Positions 1 through 5,231 of a DNA stretch of 5,231 bases are shown piece after piece. Source of the stretch: Actinomycetes bacterium (GTDB lineage Bacteria > Actinomycetota > Acidimicrobiia > Acidimicrobiales > RAAP-2); NCBI GenBank assembly GCA_021806055.1, contig JAJZYE010000089.1:1-5231 (forward strand), written 5' to 3'. A program made the translations under genes and the position numbers. Below the pieces are notes generated by a model. That model was not told the DNA's origin and made no database searches. It saw only the letters and a program-made list of their open reading frames with translations. The first letter of the stretch is position 1, and the number at the start of each line of letters is the position of its first letter.

Positions 1-104
1 GAGGTTCATCGAGGGAGACCGAGGGAGGTTCATCGAGGGAGACCGAGGGAGGTTCATCGAGGGAGACCGAGGGAGGTTCATCGAGGGAGACCGAGGGAGG
101 CATC
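1..104. repeat. 24-bp tandem repeat (minisatellite) ending at the antitoxin start codon
   Basis: Three identical 24-bp units lie at 7-30, 31-54 and 55-78. A 22-bp copy lacking the last TT follows at 79-100, and a partial copy occupies 1-6. Each unit is CATC followed by two related decamers, GAGGGAGACC and GAGGGAGGTT, so the repeat has a 10-bp sub-repeat. At 101 a further unit begins as CATCGTGG instead of CATCGAGG, and that A-to-T change supplies the GTG start at 105. The array touches the window edge and may continue upstream. All three plus-strand frames stay open through it. The copies are seen directly; growth by replication slippage is inferred. Confidence 0.95.
93..100 (+). promoter_or_regulatory. 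Ribosome binding site for the AbiEi-like antitoxin gene
   Basis: GAGGGAGG lies four bases upstream of the GTG at 105. It complements the 3' end of 16S rRNA well, though the spacing is slightly short. It is the last purine-rich block of the tandem array, so the ribosome site is itself repeat sequence. It favours the GTG start over any start beyond the window edge. Confidence 0.6.
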
Positions 105-650
105 GTGGCTACGTATCGCCAGAGAGCTTGGGATATCGCGAAGGAGGCCCACGGCTACGTCACGACCAAAGACGCCACCAAGGCCGGCATTCCAGCGATT
201 GAGTTGGTGAAGCTCGCGGCGCGAGGGCGCCTTAATCATGTGGCTCGCGGGATCTACCGGTTCGACGAGTTTCCCGCCACCAAGTTCGATCAATTCTTCG
301 AGGCCGTCCTGCGCGTGGGAGACGACGCCTTCTTGGTGGGTGACGCGGTCCTGTCCCTCCACGATCTCGCGCTGGTCAATCCGCGCCGCATTCGCGTAGC
401 GACTCGGCGGCGTCGACGGGGAAAGCTCCCCACCTGGATCAACGTTGAGCAGGCTGACGTTCCTGACGCAGATGTCACCTCTTTCGAGGGGATTCCCGCG
501 ACCACGGTGGCCCGCGCAATCCGAGACGCCAGGGAGTACGTCATGACCGAGCGTCTCCTCGATGCGCTTCCCATCGCCGTGAGCGAGGGACTTGTGGATG
601 ATGCAGAGGCGAGGCGCCTTCGGCGTGACCTGTTGGCGCCGGCGCGATGA
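105..650 (+). CDS. abiEi: AbiEi-type antitoxin / transcriptional regulator of a type IV toxin-antitoxin system
   Basis: This 181-residue protein resembles the actinobacterial AbiEi family, the antitoxin half of AbiE abortive-infection systems. Residues about 1-55 look like the AbiEi_4 winged-helix domain: a start like MATYRQRAWDIAKEAHGYVT, then a helix-turn-helix region with KLAARGRL and a wing ending VARGIYRF. The rest has family-typical segments such as FFEAVLR, DAVLSLHDLALVNP and GIPATTVARAIRDAR. A run of arginines lies near residues 101-106. In studied systems AbiEi binds its own promoter and neutralises the AbiEii nucleotidyltransferase without forming a stable complex; both roles are inferred here. 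GTG at 105 is chosen because the family normally starts here and an SD sequence sits just upstream, although the frame stays open leftward through the repeats. Its stop overlaps the abiEii start (ATGA). No internal damage is visible. Confidence 0.85.
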   Translation: MATYRQRAWDIAKEAHGYVTTKDATKAGIPAIELVKLAARGRLNHVARGIYRFDEFPATKFDQFFEAVLRVGDDAFLVGDAVLSLHDLALVNPRRIRVATRRRRRGKLPTWINVEQADVPDADVTSFEGIPATTVARAIRDAREYVMTERLLDALPIAVSEGLVDDAEARRLRRDLLAPAR

Positions 651-1530
651 GCGAGCCACGTCGGTACACCGACGCACCGACGACGGCAAAGGCCACTCGT
701 GATCGCCTGTCAAACACGTATGCCCTCGACAACACCGTCGTAGTTCGGCGAGTGAGAACGATGGCGAACATCGTCGTTGCCCAGATGCTCCCCGATGCGG
801 CGATCTAGGGAGGAACCGGCCTCAACGCCCGGCTCGGGCCCGAAGCCTCGCGCTTCTCTCGTGATCTCGACGCCTCTCGACAGCGCGGGACCAGCGAGGA
901 CTCCTACGTCGAAGAACTCAAGACGAGCCTGGGAGCTGGATGGGGCGGCTTCCGGGCGACTGCTGTCCGCCAATCCAAGAAGCAGCTCAAGCTAGTACCC
1001 GGCCAGTACGTCATGCTGCCAGTGAAGGTGGCCCTGACCTACCGAGGCAGCAAGTTCGACTCAATCCGCCTCGAACTCTCCCTTGACGAGCTCGGAAGCG
1101 TTCCCGCAGCGACGGTAGAGATCAATCCCGTCCTCGTCGAGATGTTCACCCGCATCGGGCTCGAAGCGCCGCGGCCTATTCCCGTGATCACGCTGGAGCA
1201 CCAGATCGCCCAGAAGATTCACGCGTGCACCACACCCGACTCGCGCGGAGCGAATGAACGGGCGCACGACCTGGTCGATCACCAACTGCTATACGATGCG
1301 GGCACCATCGACCTAGCCGACCTGGGACGTCTGGGCCAACGCCTTACGAGCTTCCGGGAGAGCGGTAGCTGGCCGCCGGTGGCCGTCGCACGAGACGGTT
1401 GGGCGGCCTCTACGCCGAGGCGGCGGAAGGCCTCCCGGTGCTCCCCCTTGATGCTGCCGTTGTCTGGGTCAGCGACCTGATCGATGCCGCAGAAGCTGCT
1501 CGGCGCCTCAGCGACGGGGACAGAAACTAG
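647..1530 (+). pseudogene. abiEii: Decayed AbiEii/AbiGii-family nucleotidyltransferase toxin (nonsense mutation plus frameshift)
   Basis: Read from the ATG at 647, which overlaps the antitoxin stop, the frame gives 53 codons and then TAG at 806-808. The same frame continues past it without another stop: GGTGLNARLG, then RFSRDLD (D73 and D75 of the restored protein). The family signature here is KGGT followed by R-S-x-D-x-D, so the stop occupies the expected lysine codon, one base from AAG. Later family features survive: EHQIAQKIHA near residue 184 and AHDLVD near 206-211. After DGW at 1394-1402 a base is missing. The true C-terminus resumes at 1405 in the next frame (GLYAEAAEGLPVLPLDAAVV) and ends at TAG 1528-1530. 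The restored product would be about 294 residues, normal for the family. A restart at ATG 1013 would lack the DxD site, so no active toxin is expected. Sequencing error remains possible but would have to occur twice. Confidence 0.85.
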
Positions 1531-1640
1531 TCGGCCCCGCGGCTCAACCCCGTGTCACTTCGTGAAACAGCGATGTCGCCTCGTGAGAAGACCCTTGTCA
1601 CTTGATGAGATTTCGCCTTGTCGCTTGGTGAGAATTCACA
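1531..1640. other. Convergent intergenic spacer between the abiEii pseudogene and nrdJ
   Basis: Two genes end toward each other across 110 bp. I see no convincing intrinsic terminator for either: a five-pair GC stem (CGGGG at 1515-1519 with CCCCG at 1535-1539) has a 15-base loop and no T-tract. Most of the spacer is the degenerate repeat array listed separately. Confidence 0.6.
1553..1640. repeat. Four degenerate 21-23 bp direct repeats, possible insertion-sequence end remnant
   Basis: Units start at 1553, 1574, 1596 and 1619, spaced 21, 22 and 23 bp. Their cores are TGTCACTTCGTGA, TGTCGCCTCGTGA, TGTCACTTGATGA and TGTCGCTTGGTGA, and three continue with GA or GAA. The first core contains a short dyad (TCAC-TTC-GTGA) that is imperfect in the others. 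Units 1 and 3 carry CAC, units 2 and 4 carry CGC. Multiple short repeats beginning TGT are known at the termini of IS21-family elements, which makes a solo IS end one reading. No transposase lies in the window, so the identity is an inference. The array stops exactly where the nrdJ stop codon begins. Confidence 0.6.
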
Positions 1641-4478
1641 TCAACTGCAGCCACTGGTCGACCCACAACTCGGGCACACGAAGCAAGAGCCCGACTGCTG
1701 CATGATGTTGCCGCACTGGTAACACATCGGGGCGTCGCGCTGCTCCGGACGACGCAGCAGCGTCGGCCCGTCGGCCCGAGCCGCCGGCGGTTCGAGCAGC
1801 TCACCCAACGTCGGCTGCAGGCTCACCCCCACACTCGGCGTCACCTGCTCCACGATCTCAGGCAGCGTCGGCTGGAGACGCTCACTCGTGGAAAGCACGC
1901 CAATCTCTTCGCGCTCGCTCGCGTCGAGGTAGTCGAGCGCCAACCGGCGGAAGATGTAGTCCACCAGTGACGACGCGATACGCAGGTCCGGGTCATCGGT
2001 CATTCCCGACGGCTCGAACTTCATGTTCACGTACTTGCGCACGTACGTGGCCAGCGGCACACCGTGTTGCAGTCCGAGGCTGATCGAGACGGAGAAGGCG
2101 TCCATGATGCCCGCCAGCGTTGAGCCCTGCTTCGAGACCTTGATGAACACCTCGCCGGGACGGCCGTCCTCGTACTCGCCAACGGTCACGTAGCCCTCAC
2201 AGTCGGCCACGCGGAAGGAGAACGTCGACGACGTGCGTCGCCGCGGCATACGCTCGCGTACCGCGCCCACGACGACGTGGTTCCCCTCGCGCTTGGCCAA
2301 CTCCAGAGCGGTCTCCAGCTTGGTGATGCGCGTGTAGAGCTCGGCCGCCACCGAGTCGGTCGCCACGACCGAGGACGACGACATCTCGCCCTCCTTCTTC
2401 GCGGTAGACAGGGGCTGACCCACCTTGCAGTTATCACGGTAGATCGCCACCGCCTTCACCCCCAGACGCCACGCGTCCATGTGCAAGTTCTCCACGTCCT
2501 CGATGGTCGCGTCCTCCGGCATGTTCACCGTCTTGGAGATAGCCCCCGAGATGAAGGGTTGCACCGCCCCCATCATCCGCACGTGACCCAAGTAGTGGAT
2601 GACGTTATCGCCCATCGAGCACGCGAAGACGCTGAGGTGCTCGGGTCGAAGGTCCGGAGCACCGACGATGGACTTGTGCTCGTCGATGTAGGAGACAATG
2701 GCCGCCACCTGATCCTCGGTGTAGCCGAGCCGGTGAAGTGCTCGCGGCACGGTCTGGTTGACGATCGACATGTCGCCGCCGCCGACCAACTTCTTGAACT
2801 TGACGAGACCCAGATCGGGCTCGATACCGGTGGTGTCGCAGTCCATGAGCAGGCCAATCGTGCCGGTCGGTGCCAGGACCGACGCCTGCGCGTTGCGCAC
2901 CCCGTGGCGTTCGGCGAGCTCCACGGCTTGGTTCCACGCGTCACGCGCCGCGTCGAGGATCGTCGCTGGCGCCCGACTGTCGTCAATCGCGTACGCCGCG
3001 TCGCGGTGCATGCGCAGCACGTTCAGCATCGGCTCGGCGTTCTCGGCGTAGCCCTCGTGGGGACCCATCCGCCCGGCGGTACGCGCGCTGGTGACGTAGG
3101 CGTGACCGGTCATCAGCGCGGTGATCGCGGCCGCCCACGCCCGGCCCTCGTCCGAGTCGTACGCCAGGCCCGACGCCATCAGGAGCGCCCCCAGGTTGGC
3201 GTAGCCCAGTCCGAGCTGGCGGAACTTGCGCGAGTTCTCACCGATCTTCTCGGTGGGGTAGTCGGCGGCGCCGACGATGATCTCCTGCGCCGTGAAGAGA
3301 ACCTCGATGGTCGCGGTGAAGGCCTCGACGTCGAAGCTGGCGTCATCGCGCAGGTACTTCATGAGGTTGATGCTCGCGAGGTTGCACGCCGAGTTGTCGA
3401 TGTGCATGTACTCCGAGCACGGGTTCGAGCCGTTGATGCGGGCGGTGTTCGGCGAGGTGTGCCAGCGATTGATCGTGGTGTCGAACTGCAGTCCGGGGTC
3501 CGCGCACTCCCAAGCGGCGCGCGCGATCTGGCGCCACAGGTCACGCGCGCGGACCGTGGAGACCACGTAGTCGCCGCTGCGCGCGGTCAGCTCCCACTCG
3601 GCGTCGTCCAGTACCGCCTGCATGAACTCGTCGGAGACCCGCACGGAGTTGTTCGCGTTCTGGTACTGGATCGAGTGGATGTCCTTGCCGTCGAGGTCCA
3701 TGTCGAACCCCGCGTCGCGCAAGACGCGCGCCTTACGCTCCTCGTTCGCCTTGCACCACACGAACTCCTCGATGTCGGGGTGGTCCACGTCCAGGATCAC
3801 CATCTTGGCCGCGCGTCGCGTCTTGCCCCCCGACTTGATGGTGCCCGCCGAGGCGTCGGCGCCGCGCATGAACGAGACCGGCCCGCTCGCCGTTCCGCCC
3901 CCCTCGAGGAGCTCCGCGCTCGCGCGGATCTTCGAGAGGTTCACGCCGGCCCCCGAGCCGCCCTTGAAGATGATCCCCTCCTCGGTGTACCAGTTCAGGA
4001 TCGAGCGCATCGAGTCCTGCACCGACAGGATGAAGCACGCACTGCCCTGCTGGGGGACGCCACGCACGCCGATGTTGAACCACACGGGCGAGTTGAAGGC
4101 AGCGCGCTGGGTGATGAGCAGGTACTTCAACTCCGCGCGGAAGGTCTCGGCCTCCTCGGCGTCGACGAAGTAGTCCGCCTCCTCACCCCACGTGGTGATC
4201 GTGTCGACGATACGGTCCACCACCTGCTTCAGGCTGGACTCGCGCTCCTCGGTGCCCTGCGTTCCGCGAAAGTACTTCTGGGCGAGGATGTTGGTCGCGT
4301 TGAGCGACCACGACGCGGGCACCTCCACGCCACGCTGCTCGAAGGCGACCGAGCCGTCACGGAAGTTGGTGATCCGTGCGTCTCGACGATCCCACACGAC
4401 GGCGTCGTACGGGTGCCGGTCGTCGGTGGTGAAGTACCGCCGTAGTCCGATGCCGAGTCGCTGTGGTGCGATTGCCAT
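1641..4478 (-). CDS. nrdJ: Adenosylcobalamin-dependent (class II) ribonucleoside-diphosphate reductase
   Basis: This 945-residue enzyme converts ribonucleotides to deoxyribonucleotides using a radical generated from adenosylcobalamin, supplying DNA precursors in the cytoplasm. The class II N-terminal domain covers about residues 10-115 (HPYDAVVWDRRDA, FEQRGVEVP), and the ten-stranded barrel about 125-690. The active-site motif NPCSE gives N352, C354 (thiyl radical) and E356. The redox pair is C148 (SACFILS) and C365 (SACNLASINL). Other family motifs are FNSPVWFN (128-135), IFKGGSGAGVNLS (170-182), VLAPTGTIG (534-542) and SGAISKTVNMPEDAT (644-658). A linker, perhaps helical, spans 690-745. A TSCPD domain follows at about 745-850 (SKQGSTLAGIMDAF), then a variable stretch. 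The C-terminal cysteine cluster (C919, C922, C932, C935, C938, C944) probably combines zinc binding with disulfide relay. No N-terminal ATP-cone is visible. Start: ATG at 4476-4478 behind a good SD sequence. The gene looks intact and full length. Confidence 0.97.
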   Translation of the reverse strand: MAIAPQRLGIGLRRYFTTDDRHPYDAVVWDRRDARITNFRDGSVAFEQRGVEVPASWSLNATNILAQKYFRGTQGTEERESSLKQVVDRIVDTITTWGEEADYFVDAEEAETFRAELKYLLITQRAAFNSPVWFNIGVRGVPQQGSACFILSVQDSMRSILNWYTEEGIIFKGGSGAGVNLSKIRASAELLEGGGTASGPVSFMRGADASAGTIKSGGKTRRAAKMVILDVDHPDIEEFVWCKANEERKARVLRDAGFDMDLDGKDIHSIQYQNANNSVRVSDEFMQAVLDDAEWELTARSGDYVVSTVRARDLWRQIARAAWECADPGLQFDTTINRWHTSPNTARINGSNPCSEYMHIDNSACNLASINLMKYLRDDASFDVEAFTATIEVLFTAQEIIVGAADYPTEKIGENSRKFRQLGLGYANLGALLMASGLAYDSDEGRAWAAAITALMTGHAYVTSARTAGRMGPHEGYAENAEPMLNVLRMHRDAAYAIDDSRAPATILDAARDAWNQAVELAERHGVRNAQASVLAPTGTIGLLMDCDTTGIEPDLGLVKFKKLVGGGDMSIVNQTVPRALHRLGYTEDQVAAIVSYIDEHKSIVGAPDLRPEHLSVFACSMGDNVIHYLGHVRMMGAVQPFISGAISKTVNMPEDATIEDVENLHMDAWRLGVKAVAIYRDNCKVGQPLSTAKKEGEMSSSSVVATDSVAAELYTRITKLETALELAKREGNHVVVGAVRERMPRRRTSSTFSFRVADCEGYVTVGEYEDGRPGEVFIKVSKQGSTLAGIMDAFSVSISLGLQHGVPLATYVRKYVNMKFEPSGMTDDPDLRIASSLVDYIFRRLALDYLDASEREEIGVLSTSERLQPTLPEIVEQVTPSVGVSLQPTLGELLEPPAARADGPTLLRRPEQRDAPMCYQCGNIMQQSGSCFVCPSCGSTSGCS

Positions 4479-4484
4479 GTTGTT

Positions 4485-4493
4485 TCCTCTCTC
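4485..4493 (-). promoter_or_regulatory. Ribosome binding site of nrdJ
   Basis: On the minus strand the sequence reads GAGAGAGGA, then six bases (AACAAC), then ATG. This is a good Shine-Dalgarno match at normal spacing and supports the start at 4478. Confidence 0.75.
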
Positions 4494-4553
4494 GATTCCG
4501 ACACGGGTGCCGCTGGTGCCGCGCCGTCGAGGCTACTCCCCCTCGTCGCTCAA

Positions 4554-4569
4554 CCACAACATGTTGTGG
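4554..4569. promoter_or_regulatory. Putative NrdR box 1 within a 26-bp perfect palindrome
   Basis: CCACAACATGTTGTGG matches 12 of 16 positions of the NrdR-box consensus as I recall it (acaCwAtATaTwGtgt). It is the core of a perfect 26-bp palindrome at 4549-4574, whose half is CTCAACCACAACA. The centre lies between 4561 and 4562, downstream of the predicted nrdJ transcription start. NrdR is the ATP-cone repressor that controls ribonucleotide reductase genes and usually binds paired boxes about three helical turns apart. The partner box is centred 31 bp away. In RNA the same palindrome would fold into a strong hairpin, so a transcript-level role is also possible. Confidence 0.7.
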
Positions 4570-4584
4570 TTGAGACGCTTCGCG

Positions 4585-4600
4585 TCACAAGATGCTGTGT
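4585..4600. promoter_or_regulatory. Putative NrdR box 2
   Basis: TCACAAGATGCTGTGT matches 12 of 16 consensus positions and contains the imperfect dyad CACA-N6-TGTG. The centre, between 4592 and 4593, is 31 bp from that of box 1. It covers the predicted transcription start and begins two bases from the -10 element, where a bound repressor would block initiation. No nrdR gene lies in the window. Confidence 0.65.
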
Positions 4601-4601
4601 C

Positions 4602-4617
4602 ATTACAGCACTGTAAT
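4602..4617. promoter_or_regulatory. Inverted repeat overlapping the nrdJ -10 element, possible second operator
   Basis: ATTACAG, a two-base spacer CA, and CTGTAAT form a perfect seven-base inverted repeat. One arm contains the whole predicted -10. It shares the palindromic segment TGTAATTACA (4612-4621) with neighbouring bases. It lacks the CACA/TGTG core of NrdR boxes, so any binding protein would be a different regulator. The dyad is seen directly; its function is unknown. Confidence 0.4.
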
Positions 4618-4630
4618 TACATCGCGTCAA
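4602..4630 (-). promoter_or_regulatory. Predicted primary-sigma promoter of nrdJ
   Basis: On the minus strand, TTGACG (4625-4630) is followed by 17 bp and then TGTAAT (4602-4607). Each hexamer differs from consensus at one position and the spacer is ideal. Transcription should start near 4594-4596, giving a leader of about 115 nt. That is too short for a complete cobalamin riboswitch, and no B12-box-like sequence is evident. The spacer and -10 also carry the dyad ATTACAG-CA-CTGTAAT (4602-4617). Confidence 0.7.
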
Positions 4631-4703
4631 CACAATTCTAGCCTTTTTCTTCACAACCTCCCCGAGGGCGCGTCACCCGTGTGCGCCCCGCTGCGGCGCT
4701 GAC

Positions 4704-4709
4704 TAGCCT
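4704..4709 (+). promoter_or_regulatory. Possible -10 element for a leaderless glycerol kinase transcript
   Basis: TAGCCT fits the TANNNT pattern of actinobacterial -10 elements and lies seven bases before the GTG at 4717, the usual distance for transcripts beginning at the start codon. No convincing Shine-Dalgarno sequence precedes that GTG, and no clear -35 is seen about 17 bp upstream. Confidence 0.35.
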
Positions 4710-4716
4710 CGCCGGG

Positions 4717-5231
4717 GTGGAGATCGTCCTCGCGCTTGACGCCGGTACCTCCGCGGTTCGCACCCTCGCCTTCGACCGGCGAGCCCGCGTCATCGACACC
4801 GCCTCGCGCACCCTCCCCGCAGACTTTCCTCACCCCGGCGAGGTCGAGCAGGATCCCGCCCTGATCGCCTCGCTCGCGGTCGCGACACTGCGCGAGGTCG
4901 CGAGCCGCCGCGGGGCCGGCGATCGCGTACGAGCTCTGGGCATCACCAACCAGCGCGAGACCACGATTGCCTTCGACCGCGCGACCGGCCGCCCGGGCGG
5001 CCCCGCGCTGGTCTGGCAGGATCGGCGCACCGCGCCGCTCTGCGCGGCCCTGGAGGCGCACGGCCAGGGACCGGCCGTGCGCGCCACCACGGGACTCGTC
5101 CTCGACCCGTACTTCTCGGCCAGCAAGATGCGCTGGATCGCCGATCACGGCTGGCTGGACCCACTCACGCTGCCCAGCCTGGCCACGGTGGACGCCTGGC
5201 TGGTGTGGTGGCTCACGGGCGGCCCCGCGAC
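4717..5231 (+). CDS. glpK: Glycerol kinase, FGGY family (5' part, runs off the window)
   Basis: About 171 residues of the N-terminal FGGY kinase domain are present. Glycerol kinase phosphorylates glycerol to glycerol-3-phosphate with ATP in the cytoplasm. The phosphate-binding start reads VLALDAGTSAVRTLAFD (D8, G10, T11). Motifs specific to glycerol kinases follow: GITNQRETT with R80 and E81, VWQDRRT with W100, and TGLVLDPYFSASKMRW with Y132. R80, E81, W100 and Y132 correspond to the known glycerol-contacting residues. DAWLVWWLTGG near 159-169 is also family-typical. The start is taken as GTG 4717 because homologues begin just before this beta-strand. GTG 4681 is in frame and open, and would add 12 residues with no family resemblance. 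The gene is divergent from nrdJ and shares its upstream region. Another FGGY substrate is possible but less likely given these motifs. Confidence 0.88.
   Translation, partial: MEIVLALDAGTSAVRTLAFDRRARVIDTASRTLPADFPHPGEVEQDPALIASLAVATLREVASRRGAGDRVRALGITNQRETTIAFDRATGRPGGPALVWQDRRTAPLCAALEAHGQGPAVRATTGLVLDPYFSASKMRWIADHGWLDPLTLPSLATVDAWLVWWLTGGPA

Noticed and set aside
1..104. CRISPR array
   Set aside because: The 24-bp units are directly contiguous with no unique spacers, so this is a minisatellite.
78..713. Minus-strand open frame of 211 codons over the antitoxin gene
   Set aside because: It covers the AbiEi-like gene in antisense, ends at a TGA inside the tandem repeat, and has no family resemblance. 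The plus-strand protein is a clear family match.
806..808. Programmed recoding of the TAG in abiEii
   Set aside because: I see no stem-loop or other recoding signal, the codon replaces an expected ordinary lysine, and a second frameshift disables the gene anyway. A nonsense mutation is simpler.
1013..1480. Independent 155-residue gene
   Set aside because: It is the same frame as the upstream abiEii reading and continues it past the amber codon. Its last residues after 1403 are out-of-frame sequence. It is the middle of the pseudogene.
1484..1705. Small plus-strand open frame across the convergent spacer
   Set aside because: It overlaps the abiEii C-terminal remnant, the repeat array and the nrdJ 3' end, with no SD sequence and no recognisable product.
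2277..4445. Very long open frame (722 codons) on the plus strand inside nrdJ
   Set aside because: It is antisense to an unmistakable intact nrdJ. Its product is rich in Arg, Val, His and Asp with no recognisable domain, as expected for the mirror of high-GC codons.
4479..4600. Cobalamin riboswitch in the nrdJ leader
   Set aside because: The predicted leader is about 115 nt, shorter than a full cobalamin riboswitch, and I see no B12-box-like sequence. Control by NrdR-like dyads fits better.
4651..5148. Minus-strand open frames opposite the glycerol kinase
   Set aside because: The plus strand carries the glycerol kinase motifs. The antisense products are Arg/Gly/Ala-rich shadows.

Overview
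The window comes from a high-GC bacterium, most likely an actinobacterium. The evidence is the strong G/C bias at third codon positions, two GTG starts (one possibly leaderless), and a 945-residue class II ribonucleotide reductase of the actinobacterial NrdJ type. A lineage such as Acidimicrobiia is a guess; the window holds no phylogenetic marker that settles it.

Layout, left to right. Positions 1-100 are a minisatellite with a 24-bp period, built from purine-rich Shine-Dalgarno-like subunits. It runs directly into the GTG start of an AbiEi-type antitoxin gene (105-650). The partner toxin gene, abiEii, starts in the antitoxin's stop codon (ATGA overlap) but is a pseudogene (647-1530). Codon 54, expected to be the lysine of the conserved KGGT motif, is TAG, and a one-base deletion near 1403-1405 shifts the C-terminus. 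Positions 1531-1640 lie between two convergent genes and hold four degenerate 21-23 bp direct repeats, possibly the remnant of an insertion-sequence end. nrdJ fills 1641-4478 on the minus strand and looks intact, with all three catalytic-site cysteines and the C-terminal cysteine cluster. A divergent regulatory region (4479-4716) follows. Positions 4717 to the window end hold the 5' part of an FGGY kinase, most likely glycerol kinase.

nrdJ makes deoxyribonucleotides using adenosylcobalamin. Its upstream region has a near-consensus promoter (TTGACG, 17 bp, TGTAAT). Two dyads lie at and just downstream of the predicted transcription start, with centres exactly 31 bp apart, as expected for paired NrdR operators. 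The left third is accessory DNA (a decayed abortive-infection type IV toxin-antitoxin pair flanked by repeats) next to housekeeping genes.

I found no clearly new multi-gene system. The observations most worth following are the decay of the toxin at its signature lysine with the antitoxin kept, the start codon lying in a mutated minisatellite unit, and the layered dyads in the nrdJ promoter.
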